Below, piece after piece: positions 9,445-17,706 of a DNA stretch of 64,000 nucleotides. Position numbers and translations under genes: made by a program. Numbering within the stretch: the stretch's first letter is position 1; each line of letters starts with the position of its first letter. The notes under the pieces were generated by a model that searched no databases, was not told the origin of the DNA, and saw nothing but the letters and a program-made list of their open reading frames with translations. The stretch lies in assembly GCF_019457945.1 (NCBI RefSeq), contig NZ_JAHZSU010000002.1, positions 744,001 to 808,000 on the forward strand, written 5' to 3'. This DNA comes from Ornithinimicrobium laminariae. GTDB taxonomy: Bacteria; Actinomycetota; Actinomycetes; Actinomycetales; Dermatophilaceae.

Positions 9445-9486
9445 TTGGGCAGTTGTCTTCATCCACTACTGCCCGGGAGGCCTGAC

Positions 9487-10071
9487 TTGAGTCGTCGTTC
9501 AGACATGCTCGAATTAGCGATTCTTGGGCTGCTGCAGGACACCGAGATGCACGGATACGAACTTCGCAAGGAAGTTCACCGGGTGCTCGGTCCCGTGCGC
9601 GCCCTGTCATACGGGACGCTCTATCCGCGGCTGCGACTGATGGTGGATCGAGGTCACCTCATGGAGGTTGACCGTCCCGTTGCAGGTCGTCGGGCACGTA
9701 TTACGTATGCCGTGACGCCCGCAGGTCGTGAGTACTTTGAGTCACTACTCACCAGCGCTGGCCCCAGCGCCTGGGAAGACGATGCTTTTGCGGTGCACTT
9801 TGCCTTTTTTGGCCGCACCGACCGAACCGTGCGCTTGCGAATCCTGCAAGGTCGTTGCGCGCGGTTGGAGGAGCGGCTGGAGCAAGTGCGGGCCAATGGG
9901 CCGGCACGAGCAGGCAGCGCTACTCAAGATAACTACATCACCGAGTTGCACCGGCATGGTGTGGAATCCGCCGAAGCCGATCTTCGTTGGATCACCCGCA
10001 TGATCGAAGCCGAGCAACTCACACACGATCGTGTTGCCACGCCCCGTGGCGACACCCGGGACAAGGAGTAA
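9487..10071 (+). CDS. PadR family transcriptional regulator
   Basis: A 194-residue winged-helix regulator. The PadR signature MLELAILGLLQDTEMHGYEL starts at residue 7 and is followed by SYGTLYPRLRLMVDRGHL. The C-terminal half is a helical dimerisation region. The TTG at 9487 is chosen because GGGAGG ends six bases before it; an ATG at 9505 lacks a binding site. The gene ends three bases before inositol-phosphate synthase. This PadR-ino1 pair is widely kept in actinobacteria, so it probably regulates inositol synthesis. A palindrome 43 bases upstream may be its own operator. Confidence 0.88.
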   Translation: MSRRSDMLELAILGLLQDTEMHGYELRKEVHRVLGPVRALSYGTLYPRLRLMVDRGHLMEVDRPVAGRRARITYAVTPAGREYFESLLTSAGPSAWEDDAFAVHFAFFGRTDRTVRLRILQGRCARLEERLEQVRANGPARAGSATQDNYITELHRHGVESAEADLRWITRMIEAEQLTHDRVATPRGDTRDKE

Positions 10072-10074
10072 TCA

Positions 10075-11172
10075 ATGGGATCTGTGCGCGTCGCCGTTGT
10101 CGGCGTTGGTAACTGCGCCAGTTCGCTGGTGCAAGGTGTGGAGTACTACAAGGACGCCGACCCTTCGGCCGTCGTCCCGGGCTTGATGCACGTTGAGTTC
10201 GGTGAGTACCACGTCCGTGACGTTGAATTCGTCGCTGCGTTCGATGTGGACGCCAAGAAGGTCGGCTTCGACCTGGCCGAGGCCATTGGCTCCAGCGAAA
10301 ACAACACCATCAAGATTGCCGATGTCCCGCCAACGGGTGTGTCCGTGCAGCGTGGCCCGACTTTGGATGGCATGGGTCGCTACTACTCCGAGACCATCGA
10401 AGAGTCCGAGCGTGAGCCGGTTGACGTTGTCGCTGCGCTGAAGGAATCTGGTGCCGACGTGATGGTGTCCTACCTGCCCGTTGGCTCCGAAGAGGCCGAC
10501 AAGTTCTACGCCCAGTGCGCACTCGACGCCGGTGTGGCTTTCGTGAACGCCTTGCCCGTCTTCATCGCTTCCGACCCGGTCTGGGCCGCCAAGTTTGAAG
10601 AGGCAGGTGTCCCGATCATCGGTGACGACATCAAGTCGCAGGTCGGCGCCACCATCACCCACCGCGTGATGGCTCGACTGTTCGAAGAGCGCGGCGTGGC
10701 TTTGGACCGCACCTACCAGCTCAATGTCGGTGGCAACATGGACTTCAAGAACATGCTCGAGCGTGAGCGCTTGGAATCCAAAAAGACCTCCAAGACGCAG
10801 GCCGTGACCTCGAACATCGAGAAGGACCTTGGCGCTCGCAACGTGCACATTGGTCCGAGCGACTACGTGCAGTGGCTGGATGACCGCAAGTGGGCCTATG
10901 TCCGCCTTGAGGGCCGCGCTTTCGGTGACGTCCCGTTGAACCTGGAATACAAGCTTGAGGTCTGGGACTCCCCGAACTCCGCTGGCATCATTATCGACGC
11001 TCTGCGCGCTGCCAAGATCGCCAAGGACCGCGGCCTCGGTGGCCCGATCCTGTCGGCCTCGTCCTACCTGATGAAGTCGCCGCCGCAGCAGTTGCCCGAC
11101 TCTGAGGGTCGTGCAGCCGTTGAGGCCTTCATCCGTGGCGAAGACCCAGCAACCGTGGCCGCAGCCAACTAG
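10075..11172 (+). CDS. ino1: Myo-inositol-1-phosphate synthase
   Basis: A 365-residue NAD-dependent synthase that turns glucose-6-phosphate into inositol-1-phosphate, the precursor of mycothiol and phosphatidylinositol in actinobacteria. The N-terminal nucleotide fold is [16 protein letters not shown]. The middle contains [16 protein letters not shown] and the catalytic/dimer segment [16 protein letters not shown]. The C-terminal part has [16 protein letters not shown]. Length and order match the short bacterial type. Codon usage is strongly biased, suggesting high expression. A strong terminator follows directly. Confidence 0.95.
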   Translation: MGSVRVAVVGVGNCASSLVQGVEYYKDADPSAVVPGLMHVEFGEYHVRDVEFVAAFDVDAKKVGFDLAEAIGSSENNTIKIADVPPTGVSVQRGPTLDGMGRYYSETIEESEREPVDVVAALKESGADVMVSYLPVGSEEADKFYAQCALDAGVAFVNALPVFIASDPVWAAKFEEAGVPIIGDDIKSQVGATITHRVMARLFEERGVALDRTYQLNVGGNMDFKNMLERERLESKKTSKTQAVTSNIEKDLGARNVHIGPSDYVQWLDDRKWAYVRLEGRAFGDVPLNLEYKLEVWDSPNSAGIIIDALRAAKIAKDRGLGGPILSASSYLMKSPPQQLPDSEGRAAVEAFIRGEDPATVAAAN

Positions 11173-11198
11173 GACTGCTGCGTAAGCACCTCTTCAAG

Positions 11199-11247
11199 CG
11201 CGGGTATGACGAAACTATAGGTTTCGTCATACCCGCGTTCTTTTTTC
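11199..11247 (+). terminator. Rho-independent terminator after ino1
   Basis: A perfect 17-bp stem (11199-11215 with 11221-11237, CGCGGGTATGACGAAAC type) has a 5-base loop and is followed by TTCTTTTTT. It lies 26 bases after the ino1 stop. Confidence 0.9.
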
Positions 11248-11413
11248 GCATTGACAATGCCTGACCAGCAAAGATGAGAGTTTTCTCAGTGGTGATGTGC
11301 TGCTATCAGACCTAGCGTGTGGGTGCGCCCAATAGCACCGTTGGGCCGGAATGAGCGGTGCTTTGGCCAGGACATTTCTGGCTGAGGATCGCGCCACAGA
11401 CGGAGTGATTCTG

Positions 11414-13396
11414 ATGTTGTCGACACGATCCCACCGCGGCGGTCTCAAAGCCGCCTTCGTAGCGACGCTCGCTGCGTTGGTCTTGATCGCGCCAGCCGCG
11501 AATGCTGACCCGATCCCACCAGATCCGCCGAACCCCTTTAACGAGGGCCCATCCCTGGACATCTCAGACATGCCACCGGGGATGGATCTAGAGCAGCCCG
11601 CTGAAGTGTTGCCGCTGGCCGATACCCCTGTCCAGGCAGACTCAGCGCCGGGGACGGCTGCTGATGCGGGCACCGCCGCAGTGCCGTCCCCTCCGCGGGC
11701 GCCCAGCAACCTACCCCATAAAACGGATGCGGCGCCGGGATGGCAGCCAAGCTTTTCGTGCGACCCCAACGACAAGCCCGGCATGATTGCGTTTGCCGAT
11801 TTGGTCTCCGATCACTACGACCGACCGAACTACTACACCTCGCGCAGTTGCATCCAAAATGGCACCAGCCAGCATTACGAGGGTCGCGCCTTCGACTGGT
11901 CCATGATGGCCAACGACCCTGATGACAAGGCCATCGGTGATGCCGTCGCTCAGTGGATTACCGCCGACAACGGGGCCATCGCCCGGCGGTTTGGCATCCA
12001 ATCCGTGATCTGGAACCGACAGTCCTGGTATCTATATAGCCCCGGCAGTTGGCGGACCTACACCGGCTCCAGCCCGCATACCGATCACTTGCACATTAGT
12101 CTCACCTGGGACGGCGCGATGAAGAACACCTCGTGGTGGACCGGTGAACCCGTCACGGTGATTGACCACGGCACCTGCCGCGTCTATGCCGATGAGTACG
12201 CGCCGCGCTACACCCGCGAGCGCCCCGCACCTTGCGTGTCATCGCCACCTGCGGCGCCGTCTACCGGCAAATCGGTATCCCTGCCTGGAGCCAACAACGC
12301 CGATGTGCGCCGAGCCCAACAAGAAATGGGCTTCAGCGGCTCAGATGTCGATGGCAAGTTCGGACCGCAGACCTTGGCCGGAGTGCTGAATTACCAGCGC
12401 TACAACGGGGTTCCCCGCACTGGAGTGTTGGACAGCGCCACCTGGGATCGCATGTTGGGGTTCTACGAAACGGCTCCGAGCAGTGCCATCCCACGGGTCT
12501 CTGGCAGCACTCGGTATGACACAGCGGCCGATCTGTCTGAAGATGCCTCGCGAGGGAGCCCGGTCTGGATCACCACCGGAGATGACTTCCCAGATGCCCT
12601 CGGGGCTAGCGCGGCTGCGGCCAACCAAGGCGCCCCCCTGTTGTTGACGAAGCAGGGCAACATTCCGCAAGCGACGAGGTCGGCGCTGGAGCGGATCCAG
12701 CCGAGCTCGATCACGATCGTGGGTGGTGAAGCTGCCGTGGGCAATAGCGTGGAAGCCACGCTGGGCACCTATACCTCTGGGTCTGTCACCAGGATTTCGG
12801 GCGCGGAGCGCTATTCGACGTCAGCGCAGGTCAGTGAGACGTTCCCATCGTCAGTGCCGGTGGTCTATCTGGCTCAGGGCAACAACTTCCCGGATGCCTT
12901 GGCCGGTGCGGCTAGGGCAGGAGTGCGGGATGCGCCGGTGCTGCTGACCAAGACGGGCAGTCTGCCTAGCGCGACGCGGGCTGCGCTCGATGACCTCAAC
13001 CCAGCGCGGATCATGGTGTTGGGTGGCGAAGGCGCGGTGAGTGGCGCTGTGGAGCAGCAGGCAGCGGCCTACGCACGAACCGGTGTTGTCGAGCGGGTTG
13101 GCGCTTCCAGCCGGTGGGGAACGGCGGCAGACCTTGCCCTGTTCTATCCGCCAACTCCCGATGTTGTTTATGTCGCCAATGGCAACAGCTTTCCCGATGC
13201 GCTCGCAGCGGCAGCCGTGGCCGGCGACCAGGGTGCGCCGGTGTTGTTGACCAAAACCGACGCAGTGCCCTCGGACACTCGTGAGGCACTCGCTGCGCTG
13301 CATCCCCGCAAGATTGTGGTGGTCGGAGGTTCGGCGGCGATTTCCAACACCACCCGACAGGAGTTGCGCGAGTTCATCATGACCAACACGGACTAG
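11414..13396 (+). CDS. Secreted M15-like peptidase with PG-binding and three CWB2 repeats
   Basis: A 660-residue secreted wall protein. A signal peptide (about 1-32, ending ANA-DP) is followed by a Pro/Ala linker. Next is a domain with SQHYEGRAFDW and HTDHLHIS, the SxHxxGxAxD and HxH zinc motifs of M15/VanY-like peptidases. A peptidoglycan_binding_1 domain follows (VDGKFGPQTLAGVLNYQR), then three consecutive CWB2 (PF04122) repeats, each containing FPDALGA/FPDALAA, LLTK and VVGG. CWB2 domains are known to bind anionic wall polymers in clostridia. Its place at the head of a glycopolymer locus suggests anchoring to that polymer. ATG 11414 has GGAG upstream; the ATG at 11351 would bury the signal peptide. 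Confidence 0.82.
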   Translation: MLSTRSHRGGLKAAFVATLAALVLIAPAANADPIPPDPPNPFNEGPSLDISDMPPGMDLEQPAEVLPLADTPVQADSAPGTAADAGTAAVPSPPRAPSNLPHKTDAAPGWQPSFSCDPNDKPGMIAFADLVSDHYDRPNYYTSRSCIQNGTSQHYEGRAFDWSMMANDPDDKAIGDAVAQWITADNGAIARRFGIQSVIWNRQSWYLYSPGSWRTYTGSSPHTDHLHISLTWDGAMKNTSWWTGEPVTVIDHGTCRVYADEYAPRYTRERPAPCVSSPPAAPSTGKSVSLPGANNADVRRAQQEMGFSGSDVDGKFGPQTLAGVLNYQRYNGVPRTGVLDSATWDRMLGFYETAPSSAIPRVSGSTRYDTAADLSEDASRGSPVWITTGDDFPDALGASAAAANQGAPLLLTKQGNIPQATRSALERIQPSSITIVGGEAAVGNSVEATLGTYTSGSVTRISGAERYSTSAQVSETFPSSVPVVYLAQGNNFPDALAGAARAGVRDAPVLLTKTGSLPSATRAALDDLNPARIMVLGGEGAVSGAVEQQAAAYARTGVVERVGASSRWGTAADLALFYPPTPDVVYVANGNSFPDALAAAAVAGDQGAPVLLTKTDAVPSDTREALAALHPRKIVVVGGSAAISNTTRQELREFIMTNTD

Positions 13397-13462
13397 CCGC
13401 CAAGCTCGGCTTGCGCGTAGGGCGCCGGTTTTCTGCCAGGGTTATCAACTAGCCTCCCTGGT

Positions 13463-15586
13463 ATGAAGACCGGCGAACTTGCGGTCCCCCGTGACGTGAA
13501 CGTGGTGCTCTTGGCCTTGGACACCCCAGGTGCCCAGAGTGAGCATGTCGCTGCCTGGACTCAGGTCGCCAGCGTCCTGGAAGTGTGGGCTGGCGCGGAA
13601 GGCTCGGGCTCGGGGCAGGTCAACGTCGTTGCACCGCTGGCAGGTATGCGTCGCGTGCTGTCTGTGTTGGTTGGCGGCTCCGCACGGGCCTGGGCGCAGA
13701 GGCTGACCAGCGACTCAAAATTTATGACCCGATCAGCCCACGCTGACATGATCGTCGCGATGGACTCGGCCGCGGTGGCAGCCCTGACCCGACTCGGTGG
13801 TGACCACGTCATCGTGCAGGCCAACGGATGGCCAGTGGGAGCACCCGAACGGTCGTTGTCGGCGCTGGAGGTGGTTGCCGCCTGGGACGCACAGTTGGCA
13901 GCCATCGACACTGAGCTGCGTAGTCACACCACGCGGGATGCACGGTGGGAGGCGGTGCAACCCCTGTTGGCGCACTTGGACACCACTGACATCTCCCACA
14001 TCCCGTCCGCTTTAGCCCCGTGGCCAGCAACGCTGAGCCTGGCGGAGGCTGCGATCCGTCGGTTGCCGCCGCAGCTGGTCGCCGATCTTGTGTCGCAGTG
14101 GTCTCAGGCTTACTCCGCCAGTGCGCCGTCGTGGATCCGCGCAGCCCTTCGCGCTTGGCAGTTGGTGTTGGCCTATCCGACGCTCAATGAGCCGACCGAG
14201 GCTGAGGCGGACGAGGCTTTCGTTGACCTGATGGCTCAGGTTGACCAGGCCACGGCTGATGGCCAACCCGAGTTGGGGCTAGCGCTATTAGCGCCTGCCG
14301 TCGCGTTGCGCTTTCACCGGTCTCGGCACTCCAACGTGACGAAGTCACCCCTGACTGATCAGACCCGCACCTTCTTAGCACCGCTGACCGATGCGCCAGC
14401 GTGGCAGCACCTCACCGATGATTCGTCGCCGCGCCCCGGCACCCGGTCAACTCGTCGGCCAGCCGGACAAGCACGTGGCCCCGCGCGGGTATTGGTGCTA
14501 CCTGGGGCTCATGGAGAGTTCCATCGCGATGTCATCGCAGCGTTGGGCGGGTTCGCCGCGGTGACGGTTGCAGACACGGTGAAGCACACCGAGTTTTCTC
14601 GGCAGCGCCCAGCTACCGTTGATTTCTTGCTCATCAGGGCATTGCGCCAGGGCAGAGTCGATCTAGCCGCGGGGACGATCGATGGGCAAGAGCCGCAGAC
14701 ACCTGCCTTACAGACGCATTTGCGCCGACTCGCCAAACTTGAGTCGCAGATGAAGCGCCACGATGTAATCTTTGCTGACTGGGCCGATGCAGCCACGATG
14801 TGGGCTTCGCAGCTGTGCCCCAAGGGTGTGCGGTTAGTGGTGCGGGTGCACAGCCTCGACTTGCTGGACGCCTGGCTGCACTTAATTGATTGGCGCGGCG
14901 TCCACACCCTGCTGGCAACCACGCCAGCCATGGTTTCGCTGACCGATGATCTGACGGCGGGGCGCCCCAAACACAAGACACCACAACTTGTCGGGCCTTA
15001 TCGCCCGGACTTCGCGACCTGGCCTGGCGATAAGCCAGCCGATGCGAGCCATACTTTGGGCATGGTGGGCTGGGGCCGACGGGTCAAACGCGTCGACTTC
15101 GCCCTTGACCTTTTGGACCGAGACCCGAGCCGCAATCTCATCTTGATCGGCCCCGGGTTTGGCACCTCGACTGATGCGAGCATCGAAGAGTATGCAGGCG
15201 TGGCCAACCAACGAATCGCTGATCTGGGTGATCGCGTCGAAGTCGTTGGCCAAACCGAAGATGTCGCTGGGCACTTGCGCCGGGTGGGTTTCATTCTGAG
15301 CGCTTCAAACCGCGAAGGCTGGCACCTGGGCTTGATGGAAGGCGCCGCGGCCGGGGCTGTCCCGGTGGTACGCGACTGGAGCCTGCTGACCTCGCATGGG
15401 GGTGCGCGTCTGCAGTTCCCCGATGAGTGGGTGATCGAGGATGTCGCCCAAGCCGACGAGCGTATTCGAGCAGTTCAGGCATCCGGCTGGAGCGAAGCCT
15501 CGCGGCGCTCGCGGGAACAGGTGTTGCGGTTGGTCGACGCGGAGGCCGTCCGAGAGCGCACAATCCACTTGGTGTTACGCAAATAG
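13463..15586 (+). CDS. Large GT4-like glycosyltransferase
   Basis: A 707-residue cytoplasmic protein. The C-terminal third looks like the nucleotide-binding half of a GT-B enzyme: GMVGWGRRVKRVDFALDLL, LILIGPGFG, and near the end ASNREGWHLGLMEGAAAG, equivalent to the E-x7-E acidic motif of family GT4. The preceding part contains a possible acceptor domain (ARVLVLPGAHGEFHRDV). The first 330 residues match nothing I recognise and may be a helical adaptor. It probably adds a sugar to the surface polymer made by this locus; donor and acceptor are unknown. No strong ribosome binding site precedes the ATG. Confidence 0.68.
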   Translation: MKTGELAVPRDVNVVLLALDTPGAQSEHVAAWTQVASVLEVWAGAEGSGSGQVNVVAPLAGMRRVLSVLVGGSARAWAQRLTSDSKFMTRSAHADMIVAMDSAAVAALTRLGGDHVIVQANGWPVGAPERSLSALEVVAAWDAQLAAIDTELRSHTTRDARWEAVQPLLAHLDTTDISHIPSALAPWPATLSLAEAAIRRLPPQLVADLVSQWSQAYSASAPSWIRAALRAWQLVLAYPTLNEPTEAEADEAFVDLMAQVDQATADGQPELGLALLAPAVALRFHRSRHSNVTKSPLTDQTRTFLAPLTDAPAWQHLTDDSSPRPGTRSTRRPAGQARGPARVLVLPGAHGEFHRDVIAALGGFAAVTVADTVKHTEFSRQRPATVDFLLIRALRQGRVDLAAGTIDGQEPQTPALQTHLRRLAKLESQMKRHDVIFADWADAATMWASQLCPKGVRLVVRVHSLDLLDAWLHLIDWRGVHTLLATTPAMVSLTDDLTAGRPKHKTPQLVGPYRPDFATWPGDKPADASHTLGMVGWGRRVKRVDFALDLLDRDPSRNLILIGPGFGTSTDASIEEYAGVANQRIADLGDRVEVVGQTEDVAGHLRRVGFILSASNREGWHLGLMEGAAAGAVPVVRDWSLLTSHGGARLQFPDEWVIEDVAQADERIRAVQASGWSEASRRSREQVLRLVDAEAVRERTIHLVLRK

Positions 15587-15607
15587 CGCCAGCCCCGGCT
15601 GCTTTTC

Positions 15608-17692
15608 ATGCAAAACTGGTCCGTTGTGAGCACCGAAACTCCAGCCCAGCCCACGCGGCGGTTCCGCCGAGATATTGAAGGCTTGCGGGCGCTGGCCGTC
15701 GTCTTTGTCTTGATCCACCACGCCAGTGCCTCCTTGCTGCCCGGTGGTTTTGCTGGCGTCGACATGTTCTTTGTGGTGTCGGGTTTTGTGATCACGACGC
15801 AGTTGGTGCGCGAGGTAGAGCGGACCGGCACCGTCAACCTTCCTGGCTTTTATGCCCGCCGGGCCAAGCGCTTGCTGCCGGCCGCAGCCCTGGTCTTGGT
15901 GTTCACCGCGATCAGCAGTTGGCTCTTCGTGTCTCGCGTGCAGTGGTCCACGATTGGCACTGACATCGCCAGCGCTGCCTTATATGTCGTGAACTGGGTC
16001 TTTGCCGCACGCTCGGTGGATTATCTGGCTGAGGACGTTGAGCCCTCGCCGGTCCAACACTTTTGGTCGCTTGCTGTCGAAGAGCAGTTCTACATCATCT
16101 GGCCGTTGCTCATCATCGGCCTATCAGTCCTTGGCGTGCGACTGGCTAAGCACGGCAGTTCGGCGTTCCCGTTGCGGGCCACCCTGGCGCTTGGCCTCGC
16201 GTTGGTAGTTGTCTTGCCCTCCCTGGCCTGGTCGATCTACTACACCGCGACGTCGCCGCAGCAAGCCTATTTTGTGACGACCACGCGACTGTGGGAGTTG
16301 GGCATTGGCGCCTTGGTGGCTGTGTTGTCGCCAACATGGGAGCGGCTCTCGCCCAAGGTCGGCTCGATCGTGGCCTGGGTGGGACTGGTCCTTTTGGTCG
16401 GCGGCGTCATGCTGATCACGCTCGAGACGCCGTGGCCCGGCAGCGCCGCGTTGGTGCCTACCGTGGCCACCGCACTGGTGTTGATCGGTGGCTTCCAGGC
16501 TGATGCCACTGGGCCGGTTCGAGTGTTGGGGCTATCCCCGCTGGTCTGGATCGGGGGGCTCTCGTATTCGCTCTATTTGTGGCACTGGCCGATCCTGCGC
16601 ACCGCCGAGTGGATTATCGGTGACCTCAATGTCTGGCTGGGCTTGCTGTTTGCCGCCCTGTCCGTCATCCCGGCCTGGGTCGGTTACCACCTGGTAGAGA
16701 AGCCGGTGCGCTACTCCAAGCGGGTCTCGAAATCGCCCCGCTTGTCCCTTTCGCTGGGCGTGAACTTCACCTTGATTGGTGTTGTCAGCGGCTTGGTCCT
16801 GGTCAGTGTGGCTGCCGCCCCGGCACAACAGCAGGGCGAGGTCGCCATTCCTGCTGAGGCTGGTGAGGGCGGGGGTGATGGCCCCCTCTTCCCGACCATC
16901 ACGCCTGACCCTGCGCAGGCGGCCGCAGACATACCGGATCTGTATGACCGTGGCTGCCAGGTCGAAATCGCTGATTCAGAAGTCATATCGTGCCCGAGCG
17001 AGGTGGCTGATTCTGGCGACCTCACCGTTGCATTGGTGGGCGACTCCAAGGCTGCCCAGTGGGCCTCGGCGTTTGATGAGGTCGCCGCTGAGGAAGGCTG
17101 GCGGCTAGTGAGCTACACCAAGTCCAGTTGCTCGTTCACCGATGCCGTGCAGTTGCGTGACGACGAACCCTACGAAGCCTGCGCAGAGTGGGGCGTCAAC
17201 GTGGAAGAGCTCTTAACCACGAGTGAGCGTCCCGACGTTGTTGTCACAACCGCGGTGGCTGGTGGTGCGCAAGACGCCGATGGCAACCGCACTCCCGAAG
17301 CCTTGGCGCAGGGGTATGCCTCGCTCTGGGATCGACTCGGTGAAGAGGGCATTCCGGTCATCGCTTTGTCGGACACCCCCCAGCCAGGCACGGATACTCC
17401 GGTGTATGAGTGCGTGGCTGACAACATGGACGACCCCAACGCCGAGTGCTCGTTTGGCTCCGGCGATGGCTCAGGCAGTGAAGCCTTGCGAGCCGGAGTT
17501 GACGCCTCAGACAACGCGACCTATCTGGACATGAACCAGCACGTCTGCCCTGATGGGACCTGCCCAGCGGTGTACCGCAACGTGCTGACCTACCGACAGG
17601 GGTCGCACATCACCGACACGCTGGTGCGGGTGCTGACACCAGAATTGTCGAGTGAGTTGGTGCCCGAGGTGGAGCGACTCACGAGTTCGTGA
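15608..17692 (+). CDS. OafA/YrhL-type acyltransferase with SGNH domain
   Basis: A 694-residue membrane O-acyltransferase. The N-terminal acyltransferase_3 domain starts with FRRDIEGLRALAVVFVLIHH and carries FFVVSGFVIT and ten or so helices to about residue 410. A periplasmic SGNH hydrolase-like domain follows, with VALVGDSKAAQW as block I. Such fusions acetylate cell-surface polysaccharides. In the final block the usual D-x-x-H is read as YRQGSHIT, so the aspartate of the triad is not where expected. Start is either ATG 15608 or GTG 15626; neither has a good ribosome binding site. Confidence 0.88.
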   Translation: MQNWSVVSTETPAQPTRRFRRDIEGLRALAVVFVLIHHASASLLPGGFAGVDMFFVVSGFVITTQLVREVERTGTVNLPGFYARRAKRLLPAAALVLVFTAISSWLFVSRVQWSTIGTDIASAALYVVNWVFAARSVDYLAEDVEPSPVQHFWSLAVEEQFYIIWPLLIIGLSVLGVRLAKHGSSAFPLRATLALGLALVVVLPSLAWSIYYTATSPQQAYFVTTTRLWELGIGALVAVLSPTWERLSPKVGSIVAWVGLVLLVGGVMLITLETPWPGSAALVPTVATALVLIGGFQADATGPVRVLGLSPLVWIGGLSYSLYLWHWPILRTAEWIIGDLNVWLGLLFAALSVIPAWVGYHLVEKPVRYSKRVSKSPRLSLSLGVNFTLIGVVSGLVLVSVAAAPAQQQGEVAIPAEAGEGGGDGPLFPTITPDPAQAAADIPDLYDRGCQVEIADSEVISCPSEVADSGDLTVALVGDSKAAQWASAFDEVAAEEGWRLVSYTKSSCSFTDAVQLRDDEPYEACAEWGVNVEELLTTSERPDVVVTTAVAGGAQDADGNRTPEALAQGYASLWDRLGEEGIPVIALSDTPQPGTDTPVYECVADNMDDPNAECSFGSGDGSGSEALRAGVDASDNATYLDMNQHVCPDGTCPAVYRNVLTYRQGSHITDTLVRVLTPELSSELVPEVERLTSS

Positions 17693-17706
17693 GCACGCTG
17701 CCGTGC

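Noticed and set aside
11248..11413. Possible c-di-AMP or other riboswitch before the wall protein
   Set aside because: Riboswitches often precede wall hydrolases in actinobacteria, but I could not find the conserved core here.
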